Shown: one piece after another, positions 23,415 through 31,707 of the stretch
Layout of the letters: every line of letters begins with the position of its first letter
Numbering within the stretch: position 1 is the first letter of the stretch
Assembly: GCF_022012435.1 (NCBI RefSeq)
Contig: NZ_JAKLUA010000032.1
Location: 1-32,181, forward strand
Source: Bradyrhizobium zhengyangense
GTDB taxonomy: Bacteria > Pseudomonadota > Alphaproteobacteria > Rhizobiales > Xanthobacteraceae
Reading direction: 5' to 3'
DNA length: 32,181 bases
Position numbers and translations under genes: made by a program
Notes under the pieces: model-generated
The model's input: the letters and a program-made list of their open reading frames with translations, nothing else
What the model was told of the DNA's origin: nothing
Database searches by the model: none

Positions 23415-24395
23415 ATGCGCTTCATCGAAACCTGGATTCCCGCAACGCTGGTCGCGACGCGCGATCTGTCGCCTGATATCCGCGAATTCCTGATCAGGCC
23501 CGACCAGTTCGATGGTGCCGCCTATCCGGTCGGCAGCCACATCAATGTCAGCGTCACCATCGACGGCCAGCCGGAGACGCGGTCCTATTCGCTGGTCGGT
23601 GAAGCGACCTCGCAAGGCTTCAGGATCGCGGTGCGCCGCGCCGAAGATTCCCGTGGCGGCTCGCGCTACATGTGGCAGTTGGCACCGGGCGCGCGGCTCG
23701 ACATCACGCGGCCGGCCTCGCTCGTCGCGGTCGACTGGGAGCGCGAAAACTATTGCCTGATCGCCGGCGGCATCGGCATCACCCCGATCCTCGGCGCCGC
23801 GCAGGCGCTGGCGCGCCGCGGCGCTGATGTCAGGCTGCACTACGCCGTGCGCGGGCGCGCGGATGCCGCCTATCTCGATGACCTCGCAAGCCTGCTGGGC
23901 GACCGGCTGGTCGTCCATGCCAGCGATGAGAGCAAACGGCTCGATCTCGACGCCCTGTTCGCCTCGCTGCCGAAGGGCACGCTGACACTGTTCTGCGGCC
24001 CGATGCGCATGCTCGATGCCGCCCGCCACGCCTGGATCGGCGCCGGCCATCCGCTCGCGGATCTTCGCTACGAGACGTTCGGCTCCAGCGGCACGCTGCC
24101 GACCGAAACCTTTCGCGTGCGCCTGAAGGATTCTGACATCGAGCTCGAAATCCCGCGGGAGCGATCGATGCTCGATGTCCTCAACGCCAGCGGCTTTGAG
24201 GTGATAGCCGACTGCAAGCGCGGCGAATGCGGCCTCTGCGCCATCGACGTCGTCGCCGTCGACGGCGAGATCGACCACCGCGACGTCTTTTTCAGCGACC
24301 ACCAGAAGCAGAGCAACGCGAAGATCTGCACCTGCGTCTCCCGCGCGCGGGGCACGATCACGGTGGATACGCTGCTGCGGGCGGATGCGGTCTGA
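23415..24395 (+). CDS. vanB: Vanillate demethylase reductase-type ferredoxin reductase
   Basis: The 326-residue reductase passes electrons from NAD(P)H through flavin and a 2Fe-2S centre to the VanA oxygenase. The flavin/ferredoxin-reductase domain has TRSYSLVG (about 55-62) and the nucleotide-binding GGIGITPILG. The C-terminal plant-type ferredoxin domain has C267, C272, C275 and C305 (CKRGECGLC and the later CTC). The domain order FMN, NAD, 2Fe-2S is that of class IA phthalate-dioxygenase-reductase-like VanB. It is the last gene of the operon and converges on the GGDEF-EAL gene, with six bases between the stops. Confidence 0.9.
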   Translation: MRFIETWIPATLVATRDLSPDIREFLIRPDQFDGAAYPVGSHINVSVTIDGQPETRSYSLVGEATSQGFRIAVRRAEDSRGGSRYMWQLAPGARLDITRPASLVAVDWERENYCLIAGGIGITPILGAAQALARRGADVRLHYAVRGRADAAYLDDLASLLGDRLVVHASDESKRLDLDALFASLPKGTLTLFCGPMRMLDAARHAWIGAGHPLADLRYETFGSSGTLPTETFRVRLKDSDIELEIPRERSMLDVLNASGFEVIADCKRGECGLCAIDVVAVDGEIDHRDVFFSDHQKQSNAKICTCVSRARGTITVDTLLRADAV

Positions 24396-24401
24396 GGATG
24401 T

Positions 24402-26363
24402 CTACGCCGCAAAAATCGCCCGAAGCTTCTTCGTATCCAACAGCGCCCGCACGGCATCGGCCGACACCGGTCGGCCGATCAGATAGCCCTGCACTTCGTC
24501 GCAAGCGATCTGCCTGAGATAGTCGAGCTGGTCGGCGGTCTCGACGCCTTCGGCGACGACCTCGATGTTGAGGTCGCGCGCCAGCGAGACCACCGATTTC
24601 ACGATTGCGGCGCAGTCCGGCTGCACCAGCATGTCGCGGATGAAGGATTGGTCGATCTTGATGCGGCTGAACGGCAGCTTGCGCAAATAGGTCAGCGACG
24701 AGAAGCCGGTGCCGAAATCGTCCAGCGCCACGGTGGCACCCAGCTCCAGCAGCGCATTCAGAATCGAGGCGGCCGAGCTGTATTTCGACAGCAGCATCGA
24801 TTCCGTGATCTCGATCTCGAGCCTGCGTGGGGCGACCTTCGCATCGGCCAGCGCCTGCACGATGGTCTGGAGAATACCGGTGTTTTGAAACTGCGCCGCC
24901 GAGAAATTCACGGCGACGCGGATGTCCTCCGGCCACTCCTTCAGCGTCGCGCAGGCGCGCCTGATCACCCATTCGCCGATCTCGTGGATCAGTCCGGTTT
25001 CTTCAGCGATCGGAATGAACTCGCTCGGCGGCACCAGGCCGCGCGAGGAATGCTGCCAGCGCAGCAGCGCCTCAAAACCGGTGATGCGGTTTTCGTCGAG
25101 ATCGAGGAACGGCTGGAACACCAAAAACAGCTCGTCGCGCGCGATGGCGCCGGCGAGGTCCGCCTGCAGCGCCTTGCGGTCGCGCGAGACCTTGTCGTCC
25201 GCCTCCTCGAAGAAGCGGACCGTGCCGGGTCCGGCCTTCTTGGCGCGATAGAGCGCGGCGTCGGCGTTCTTCATGATATCGAGCGCCGTATTGCCGTCGC
25301 GCGGCACGAGCACGATGCCGACGCTGGTGGCGCCAACGAACTCGCAGCCCTCGATCAGGAACGGTTCCGTGAAGGCCGCGACGAAGCGCTCGGCGATCTC
25401 GAGCGCATCCTCGGGCCGCGTCAGATTGGCCATCACCAGTGCGAATTCGTCGCCGCCGATACGCGCGACGTGTTCGGCCGCGCGGGTGCAGCGTTGCAGC
25501 CGGCTTGCGACCTGCACCAGGAATTCGTCGCCGGCAGGGTGGCCGAAGCGGTCGTTGACCTCCTTGAAACGGTCGAGGTCGAGCAGCAGCACCGCGAACT
25601 CCTCGCCCGATAGCGCCAGCCGCCTCAAGGCGGCATCGAGCGTCTCGTTGAAGGCGACGCGGTTGGGCAGATGCGTGAGCGGATCCTGCCGTACCGTGCG
25701 CTCGGCCTCGATCTGCCGGATGACGCGCCGGGCGAAGTTGAACGAATTGACGAACACGCCGCGCAGCAGCACGCTGCCATAGACCACGACGAGGAAGGCG
25801 ATCAGCAGGAAGGCGAGGTCGCCGTTTCTGCCGAGGCAAATCGCGATGCCGACGAAGATGGGAGCGGTGAAGGCGATGGCCGCGATCGGGATGGTGGCAA
25901 AGGCGAGCGCGCCGCCGGCCAGCATGCCCGAGCAAAGGCAGGTGATGACGAGCTGACCGCCGGTCGAGGCGTCCGCGAAGAAGGCGACAGGGACGATACC
26001 CCAGGCGATTCCGAGCACGAAGGCGTTGCGGACCAGCCGATGGATGGCCCGGCGGGAGACGAATTGCGGCTTCGTGATCCGGCGCGAGCCATGGGACTGC
26101 ACGCCGAACGCGATCGCGGCGCTGGCGACGATGATCGCCCAGATCGCGGCGAAGGTCCGGTCGGGCGACTGCCACAGCGCGATCGCGAGCACCGTGGCAT
26201 TGCAGGCATTGGCCAGCATGATGCCGACCGAATAGCCGAGCACCAGCGACATCTGTTCGGCGCGAATATGTCCGGCGACGGTTTCGTCGGTTGCGGGACC
26301 GCCAAAGGCTGACAGATCGCCGGCAAACAGCCGCGCGAAATAATTGGTCAGTTGAATCCGCAT
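24402..26363 (-). CDS. Membrane GGDEF-EAL cyclic-di-GMP protein
   Basis: The 653-residue inner-membrane protein can in principle make and break cyclic-di-GMP. About six membrane helices occupy residues 40-210 in an MASE-like sensor region with no recognisable ligand pocket. The GGDEF domain has RIGGDEFAL intact (303-307), but the upstream feedback-inhibition site reads RAAE rather than RxxD. The EAL domain has EALLRW (431-436), DDFGTGFSS, KIDQSFI, EGVET and QGYLIG, all the usual phosphodiesterase residues. Both domains look active. No clear ribosome site precedes the ATG at 26363. Confidence 0.92.
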   Translation of the reverse strand: MRIQLTNYFARLFAGDLSAFGGPATDETVAGHIRAEQMSLVLGYSVGIMLANACNATVLAIALWQSPDRTFAAIWAIIVASAAIAFGVQSHGSRRITKPQFVSRRAIHRLVRNAFVLGIAWGIVPVAFFADASTGGQLVITCLCSGMLAGGALAFATIPIAAIAFTAPIFVGIAICLGRNGDLAFLLIAFLVVVYGSVLLRGVFVNSFNFARRVIRQIEAERTVRQDPLTHLPNRVAFNETLDAALRRLALSGEEFAVLLLDLDRFKEVNDRFGHPAGDEFLVQVASRLQRCTRAAEHVARIGGDEFALVMANLTRPEDALEIAERFVAAFTEPFLIEGCEFVGATSVGIVLVPRDGNTALDIMKNADAALYRAKKAGPGTVRFFEEADDKVSRDRKALQADLAGAIARDELFLVFQPFLDLDENRITGFEALLRWQHSSRGLVPPSEFIPIAEETGLIHEIGEWVIRRACATLKEWPEDIRVAVNFSAAQFQNTGILQTIVQALADAKVAPRRLEIEITESMLLSKYSSAASILNALLELGATVALDDFGTGFSSLTYLRKLPFSRIKIDQSFIRDMLVQPDCAAIVKSVVSLARDLNIEVVAEGVETADQLDYLRQIACDEVQGYLIGRPVSADAVRALLDTKKLRAIFAA

Positions 26364-26611
26364 TCCAGAGCCTGCAGCAGCATCGGCCGTTTGTCCGGCT
26401 CGATCGGGAGAATTCGCCGCAAATCTTTGACGAACTATGAATTATCCCCGATTGCCGCGGTCGCCGCGACCACTTCTGCGTGTTCGATCGCGCATATCGA
26501 TAACAAATCGATATAAATGCGGCGCCGTGCGTTACGGCTGTAACGGCGCGAAGAATGTACACCACTCATTCGGCTGTTATGCCGGGCGATGACAGCGGTG
26601 CGTTTGGCGCA

Positions 26612-26977
26612 TCACCGCCCAAGCTGCTTCGGGTCGTAAAAGAACCTCTCCTCGATCAGCTTGTCGCCTTGCCAGGTCTGCCAGGCGATCTCCTCCAGCG
26701 TTCGTGTCACGCCTTCGGCGTTGGTGAAGCTGAAGATCCAGCGCGAGGCGACGTTATCGCCTTCGATCAGGCTCGGCCCGACGCGCACGGCCTTGACCTC
26801 TTTGGAAGCCGCCAGCACGCCACGCTCCTTGGCGACGAGATTGTCGCGGCCGACCGTTGGCGCGGCGTTGTTCTCATAGGTCGCGGCATCGGGCGTGTAG
26901 TACTGCTCGATAGCTTCGACGAACTCCCCGTCCTCCAGCCGCCTTGCAAAGGCTTCAACGACGTCACGGCTCGGCAT
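26612..26977 (-). CDS. SnoaL/NTF2-like small protein
   Basis: The 121-residue protein has the alpha+beta cone fold signature: an N-terminal helix pair (VVEAFARRLEDGEFVEAIEQ), then YTPDAATYENNAAPTVGRDN and strands ending IAWQTWQGDKLIEERFFYDP. Members are polyketide-cyclase-like enzymes, isomerases or ligand-binding proteins; the reaction cannot be inferred here. GAGGTGG directly upstream sets the ATG at 26977, so longer upstream readings are ruled out. It is divergent from a TetR regulator with an operator-like palindrome in the 99-base gap, so it is probably repressed by that protein. Confidence 0.8.
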   Translation of the reverse strand: MPSRDVVEAFARRLEDGEFVEAIEQYYTPDAATYENNAAPTVGRDNLVAKERGVLAASKEVKAVRVGPSLIEGDNVASRWIFSFTNAEGVTRTLEEIAWQTWQGDKLIEERFFYDPKQLGR

Positions 26978-26995
26978 GGACCACCTCGCATTAAA

Positions 26996-27033
26996 ACCGA
27001 CTGCTAGTCGGTAAATACCGACCGATAGTCGAA
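26996..27033. promoter_or_regulatory. TetR-type operator, one perfect and one degenerate palindrome
   Basis: ACCGACT, three bases, AGTCGGT (26996-27012) is a perfect palindrome with 7-bp arms. A degenerate second copy (ACCGACC, GAT, AGTCGAA) spans 27017-27033, with its centre 21 bp away, two helical turns. It lies between the divergent SnoaL-like and TetR genes. Confidence 0.65.
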
Positions 27034-27076
27034 AAGTCAACTGGTGGGGCGGAGTGAATTCGATTAGACCAAATTC

Positions 27077-27667
27077 ATGGCCAAACAAGCGGAGCGGCGA
27101 GCAGCAACAACAGAGGCGATTCTGACGGCGGCGCGCCGGCTGTTCGGGACGCAGGGCTTTGCCGCCACCACCATGGACGAGATCGCCGAAGGCGCCGGCA
27201 TCGCCAAGGGCGCGGTCTATCATCATTTCAAGACCAAGGAAGCCGTGTTCGAGGCGGTGTTCGACCTGGTCTCGCGCCATCTCGTCGTCGAGATCGACAG
27301 CGCCGCGCGGGCCGAGAAGGACGTGCTGGCCGCCATGGTCGCCGGCACGCAGCATTACTTTGCCGCGACCGCCAAGGGTCCGACCGGCCAGATCATCTTG
27401 CGCGACGGACCTGCCGTGCTCGGCTGGGAGCGCTGGCGCGAGATCGATGCAAAGCACTTTGGCGGCAAGATGCCGCGTGCGATTGCCGCTGCCATGGAGG
27501 CCGGCCTGATCGCAAAGCAGCCGGTCGAGCCGCTGGCGCGGCTGCTGCTCGGCGCAGTCACGGAGGCCGCAGTCGCCTGCGCCGGGCGCGCCGATATCGC
27601 AAGGGCAGGCGCGGAATATGCCCGTGCGTTCAAGTCGCTGGTCGAGGCGCTGCGTCTGGGCGCATGA
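27077..27667 (+). CDS. TetR-family transcriptional regulator
   Basis: The 196-residue protein has a TetR helix-turn-helix at about 10-57 (AILTAARRLFGTQGFAATTM, DEIAEGAGIAKGAVYHHF) followed by KTKEAVFEAVF and a helical ligand-binding domain. It likely represses itself and the divergent SnoaL-like gene through the palindromes in between. A GMC oxidoreductase gene follows after 51 bases on the same strand and may share its transcript. The ligand is unknown. Confidence 0.88.
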   Translation: MAKQAERRAATTEAILTAARRLFGTQGFAATTMDEIAEGAGIAKGAVYHHFKTKEAVFEAVFDLVSRHLVVEIDSAARAEKDVLAAMVAGTQHYFAATAKGPTGQIILRDGPAVLGWERWREIDAKHFGGKMPRAIAAAMEAGLIAKQPVEPLARLLLGAVTEAAVACAGRADIARAGAEYARAFKSLVEALRLGA

Positions 27668-27718
27668 TTGTGGTAGTGACGAAACGGAAACGCCCACGCC
27701 AACAAGAAGAAACAGCGC

Positions 27719-29344
27719 ATGAACGCAACTTCGTCCCTCACGCCATCAGATCCTGAGTTCGATTACATCATCGTCGGCGCCGGCTCTGCCGGCTGCGTGC
27801 TCGCGAACCGGCTCTCGGCGAGCGGCAAGCACAGCGTGCTGCTGCTCGAGGCGGGCCCGAAGGATTCCAACATCTGGATCCACGTGCCGCTCGGCTATGG
27901 AAAGCTGTTCAAGGAGAAGTCCGTCAACTGGATGTACCAGACCGAGCCGGAGCCCGAGCTGAAGGGCCGGCAGGTCTTCCAGCCGCGCGGCAAGACGCTG
28001 GGCGGATCGAGCTCGATCAACGGCCTGCTGTATGTGCGCGGCCAGCACGAGGATTACGACCGCTGGCGCCAGCACGGCAATGCCGGCTGGGGTTATGACG
28101 ACGTGTTGCCCTATTTCAAGAAAGCCGAGAACCAGGCGCGCGGCGCCGATCAATATCACGGCACCGGCGGGCCGCTGCCTGTCTCCAACATGGTCGTGAC
28201 CGATCCGCTGTCGAAGGCCTTCATGGATGCCGCAGTCGAAACCGGTCTGCCCTACAATCCTGATTTCAACGGCGCCACCCAGGAAGGCGTCGGCCTGTTC
28301 CAGACCACCACCCGCAACGGCCGTCGTGCTTCGACGGCGGTCGCCTATCTCGGCCCTGCGAAGACCCGCAGCAATCTCAGGGTCGAGACCGAGGCGCTGG
28401 GCCAGCGCGTGCTGTTCGAGGGCCGCCGCGCCGTCGGCGTCGAATATCGGCAGAGTGCAACCGTGCGCCGAGCCCGCGCGCGCAAGGAGGTCGTGCTGTC
28501 GAGCGGTGCCTATAACTCGCCGCAGCTGTTGCAGCTCTCCGGCGTCGGCCCCGCCGATCTCTTGCGCAAGCACGGCATCGATGTGGTGCTCGATGCGCCG
28601 GGCGTCGGCCACGATCTCCAGGACCACATGCAGGTCCGCATCGTGATGAAATGCTCGCAGAAGATCACGCTCAACGACACCGTCAACAATCCGCTCCGCC
28701 GAACGCTGGCCGGTGCGCGCTATGCGCTGTTCCGCAAGGGCTGGCTGACGATCGCGGCCGGCACCGCAGGCGCGTTCTTCAAGACCAATCCGCGGCTCGC
28801 TTCGCCCGACATCCAGGTGCACTTCCTGCCGTTCTCGACCGACAAGATGGGTGAGAAGCTCCACGACTTCTCCGGCTTCACCGCGTCGGTGTGCCAGCTC
28901 CGGCCCGAAAGCCGGGGCTCTTTGCGCATCCGAAGCGCGGACCCGACCGTGCCGCCCGAAATCCGCATCAACTACATGTCGACCGAGACCGACCGCACCA
29001 CCAATGTCGAAGGCATCAAGATCCTGCGCAGGATCCTGAATGCGCCGGCATTGAAGCCGTTCGTGGTCAGCGAGTACGATCCCGGCACGAAGGTATCCAC
29101 GGACGCCGAAATCCTGGATTATTGCCGGGAGCGCGGCAGCACCATCTACCATCCGACCTCGACCTGTCGTATGGGCAACGACGCGCTCTCGGTGGTGGAC
29201 CAGCGGCTGAAGGTGAAGGGGCTCGAGGGCCTTCGCGTCGTCGACGGCTCGATCATGCCGGACCTCGTGTCGGGGAACACCAACGCGCCGATCATCATGA
29301 TCGCGGAGAAGGCGTCCGATATGATATTGCAGGATGCGCGTTAA
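27719..29344 (+). CDS. GMC-family FAD oxidoreductase (choline/alcohol dehydrogenase-like)
   Basis: The 541-residue flavoprotein has the FAD-binding motif VGAGSAGCVLANRLS (about 19-33), the GMC signature regions GKTLGGSSSINGLLYVRG and SSGAYNSPQLLQLSGVGP, and the active-site pair H478 (IYHPTSTCRMG) and N522 (NTNAP). It oxidises an alcohol to an aldehyde; membrane-linked alcohol or choline dehydrogenases of this group pass electrons to quinone. The absence of a neighbouring betaine aldehyde dehydrogenase argues against a classical choline pathway, and the substrate is open. It starts 51 bases after the TetR gene. Confidence 0.9.
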   Translation: MNATSSLTPSDPEFDYIIVGAGSAGCVLANRLSASGKHSVLLLEAGPKDSNIWIHVPLGYGKLFKEKSVNWMYQTEPEPELKGRQVFQPRGKTLGGSSSINGLLYVRGQHEDYDRWRQHGNAGWGYDDVLPYFKKAENQARGADQYHGTGGPLPVSNMVVTDPLSKAFMDAAVETGLPYNPDFNGATQEGVGLFQTTTRNGRRASTAVAYLGPAKTRSNLRVETEALGQRVLFEGRRAVGVEYRQSATVRRARARKEVVLSSGAYNSPQLLQLSGVGPADLLRKHGIDVVLDAPGVGHDLQDHMQVRIVMKCSQKITLNDTVNNPLRRTLAGARYALFRKGWLTIAAGTAGAFFKTNPRLASPDIQVHFLPFSTDKMGEKLHDFSGFTASVCQLRPESRGSLRIRSADPTVPPEIRINYMSTETDRTTNVEGIKILRRILNAPALKPFVVSEYDPGTKVSTDAEILDYCRERGSTIYHPTSTCRMGNDALSVVDQRLKVKGLEGLRVVDGSIMPDLVSGNTNAPIIMIAEKASDMILQDAR

Positions 29345-29368
29345 TTCGCGGCTCGAAAGGACAATGGC

Positions 29369-30349
29369 TTGGCTACGCGACTGAAGATCGGCACCCGCAA
29401 GAGCGCGATGGCGCTGGCGCAGACAGAAGAGATTGCGCGCCGCCTGACTGCGGCCGTGCCCGGTCTCGACGTCGAGATCGTCAAGTTCGACACCACGGGC
29501 GATCTCGACCAGACCAGCAAGCTGTTGCCGCACGGCGGCAAGGGCGGCGCCTTCGTCGCGCAGATCCGCGCTGCCGTGCTCGCGGGCGAATTGCAGGCCG
29601 CGATGCATTCGCTGAAGGACATGCCCGGCAACGAGGACACGCCGGGCCTCGTCATCGGCGCGACCTTGTCGCGCGATCCGCCCGGCGATGCGCTGGTGTT
29701 GCGCGCCGGTGTGACGCTGGAGGCGCTGCGCCAGTCCCGCGGCAAAGGCTTCAAGATCGGCACCAACGCCGTTCGTCGCGCGGCTTATGCGCGGCGTCTG
29801 TTTCCGGATGTCGAAGTGATCCACTTCCGCGGCGCCGCCGACACGCGCGTGCGAAAGCTCGATCATCGCGAGATGCAGAAACTGCCCGACGGCGGCGCGG
29901 TCGGGCCGGCCGATGCGTTGATCATGGCGCGCTCCGGCCTCGATCGCGTCGGGCTCGCCGATCGTATCGCCTACGAGTTCACCGCGGCGGAGATGCTGCC
30001 CGCGGCAGGGCAGGGCATCGTGGCGGTCGAATGCGCAGCGCGGGACTGGCCAACGCGACAAATCCTGTCATCGATCGACGACCCCGCCGCGCACGCCTCT
30101 GCCGATGCCGAGCGCGAGGTGCTGTGGGTGCTGAACGGTCACTGCAATTCGCCGGTGGCCGGTTTCTCGACCATCTCAGGCGATCAGATGTCGCTGACCG
30201 CCTCCGTACTCGACCTCTCCGGCAACACCATCATCGAAGCCTCGTGCACAGGTCCTGCGAACCGGCCGCGCGAGCTCGGCCGTGCCGTGGGACTGGATCT
30301 GCTCGGCAAGGGCGCCGCCGAGATCATCGAGCGCAGCCGGCCGCGCTAG
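29369..30349 (+). CDS. hemC: Divergent hydroxymethylbilane synthase (HemC-type)
   Basis: HemC joins four porphobilinogens into hydroxymethylbilane in tetrapyrrole synthesis. The 326-residue product keeps GTRKSAMALAQ, the TTGD loop, GGKGGAFVAQI, MHSLKDMP, the dipyrromethane-anchoring C259 in NGHCNSP, and LPAAGQGIVAVE. Several positions depart from the usual consensus: GTSSLRR is GTNAVRR, and FRGN followed by a TR pair is FRGAADTR. The start is a TTG at 29369 with AAAGGA upstream. An ATG five bases earlier opens a six-codon frame that ends inside the gene. It follows the GMC oxidoreductase by 24 bases. It may be the main enzyme or a paralogue. Confidence 0.82.
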   Translation: MATRLKIGTRKSAMALAQTEEIARRLTAAVPGLDVEIVKFDTTGDLDQTSKLLPHGGKGGAFVAQIRAAVLAGELQAAMHSLKDMPGNEDTPGLVIGATLSRDPPGDALVLRAGVTLEALRQSRGKGFKIGTNAVRRAAYARRLFPDVEVIHFRGAADTRVRKLDHREMQKLPDGGAVGPADALIMARSGLDRVGLADRIAYEFTAAEMLPAAGQGIVAVECAARDWPTRQILSSIDDPAAHASADAEREVLWVLNGHCNSPVAGFSTISGDQMSLTASVLDLSGNTIIEASCTGPANRPRELGRAVGLDLLGKGAAEIIERSRPR

Positions 30350-30473
30350 GCCGTGCGCCCACGAGTTCAAGAGCATCTGAGATACGCGGATAGCGCGCAA
30401 GCGCGATATCAGCTCAGGGTCGCAAGCTGACGAATGGCGCAATGGGCCGTAGGCCAGACATTCGGCCGTGTCG

Positions 30474-31118
30474 TCAGCCGTGCGGATGTTCGCCCTTGGC
30501 TACCATCAGGTGATGCTGCTGGTGATGCATCCCGCGTGTCATGGTGCCAATGAAGCCAAGCGCCTTCAACTTATCCATATCCTGCGGCGGCACGCGGACT
30601 TCAAAGATGGAACCCTCGTCAGTGTCCTTCGCGACGAAGTGCCAGCCACCCACGCCGTCCATGGTTGCCGCGTGTGCTGACGTCATTCGCCGGATGGAAT
30701 CGCGGACGGCACCGTTACCCGTGACGACAAATTTCATCCCACCATCGATTGCTTCGTTGCTGACATGGGCTGCCAGAGTGACGTTATTCATGTCGATCAG
30801 GTGCTGGCGTAGGGCTTCGATGTTGACCTTCGACCAATCCGTTTGCGGATCATCTTCCAGAATTTGAACGATCTCCTGAATTGCTGCGAAGGCGGACTGT
30901 CCCGGCTCGGTCGGCGCTCGGGTGCCTTTGTGCGCATCCGTTTCGTTGATGCTCCCACTGTGCATCATCTGCATATGGTTCATCATTTGCGTCTGGCCCA
31001 TCGGCATGGGCTTACCGGACATACTCTCGCCGCGCATCGAATGTTGGTGCTGTTGCTCAGGCTGCTGGGCCAGTGCTGCCATTGGAAGGAGCAAAAGTGC
31101 GAATGCGAGCAGGCGCAT
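30474..31118 (-). CDS. Periplasmic His/Met-rich protein, probable metal binding
   Basis: The 214-residue protein has a signal peptide (MRLLAFALLLLPMAALAQ), then a region of about 45 residues rich in Met, His and Gln (for example MMNHMQMMHSG). A folded domain without known motif follows, and a His-rich end (MHHQQHHLMVAKGEHPHG). Met/His clusters of this type bind copper or silver in the periplasm; that role is inferred. The GGAGAG ribosome site fixes the ATG at 31118. The gene is divergent from a Crp/Fnr-type regulator, suggesting shared control. Confidence 0.72.
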   Translation of the reverse strand: MRLLAFALLLLPMAALAQQPEQQHQHSMRGESMSGKPMPMGQTQMMNHMQMMHSGSINETDAHKGTRAPTEPGQSAFAAIQEIVQILEDDPQTDWSKVNIEALRQHLIDMNNVTLAAHVSNEAIDGGMKFVVTGNGAVRDSIRRMTSAHAATMDGVGGWHFVAKDTDEGSIFEVRVPPQDMDKLKALGFIGTMTRGMHHQQHHLMVAKGEHPHG

Positions 31119-31162
31119 GGAGGACTCTCCTGTTAAGGCATCTTGCCACAGCGGTCGTTTCA

Positions 31163-31186
31163 AGAACATGATTGCTATCATGTTCT
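31163..31186. promoter_or_regulatory. Perfect palindrome with FNR-like half sites at the regulator start
   Basis: AGAACATGAT, the four bases TGCT, then ATCATGTTCT form a perfect inverted repeat with 10-bp arms. The inner part TGAT-N4-ATCA is the core of the FNR/FixK box TTGAT-N4-ATCAA. It overlaps both candidate ATG starts of the regulator and lies 45 bp upstream of the divergent metal-protein gene. Confidence 0.65.
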
Positions 31187-31707
31187 CCGATCTTGCCCCG
31201 CTACTGAACGGCCTCGACCGACGCCAATTAGGCTTTCAGCCCGGCGAGACTGTATTCCGCCAGGGGGACCCGGTCCGGTATATCTTCATTGTGACCGGCG
31301 GGGCTATCGACCTGGTGCGACATCAGGCGTCCGGAGCTTCACTTGTGCTCCAGCACGCTGGACCGGGGACAATGCTCGCGGAGGCGTCAATCGATTCCCC
31401 GACATATCACTGTGCCGCAGTCGCGGTTTCGAGTTCAACAGCCTGGGCCGTCTCGAAGAGAGAGTTCCTGACCCGCCTCGCGCAAAACCCCACACTTGCA
31501 TTGGCTCTCATCCGACACTTCGCTCATGAGCTTCAAAATGCGCGCTTCCACGCGGAGATCTTGTCCATGAAAACCGTTGCCGAGCGCCTCGATGCATGGA
31601 TTGCGTGGCGCGGTGCTCTCCCATCCAAGGGGCAGTGGGTGCGCCTTGCTGCCGAACTGGGTGTTAGCCCCGAGTCGCTGTATCGCGAAATCGCCAAGCG
31701 CAACTAG
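31168..31707 (+). CDS. Compact Crp/Fnr-family regulator
   Basis: The 179-residue frame (175 if the ATG at 31180 is used) has a cyclic-nucleotide-binding-like beta roll (GFQPGETVFRQGDPVRYIFI) with GTMLAEASI in the position of the phosphate-binding cassette. A dimer helix follows, and a shortened DNA-binding end (QWVRLAAELGVSPESLYREI). It is clearly shorter than typical Crp or Fnr (about 210-250 residues). The N-terminal cysteine cluster of Fnr is missing, so oxygen sensing through 4Fe-4S is unlikely. The arginine normally contacting cAMP is not evident. The start overlaps a palindrome, which points to autoregulation. Confidence 0.8.
   Translation: MIAIMFSDLAPLLNGLDRRQLGFQPGETVFRQGDPVRYIFIVTGGAIDLVRHQASGASLVLQHAGPGTMLAEASIDSPTYHCAAVAVSSSTAWAVSKREFLTRLAQNPTLALALIRHFAHELQNARFHAEILSMKTVAERLDAWIAWRGALPSKGQWVRLAAELGVSPESLYREIAKRN

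Noticed and set aside
27746..30061. 771-residue minus-strand frame antisense to the GMC oxidoreductase and hemC
   Set aside because: Typical GC-rich shadow frame; the plus-strand genes carry complete catalytic motifs.
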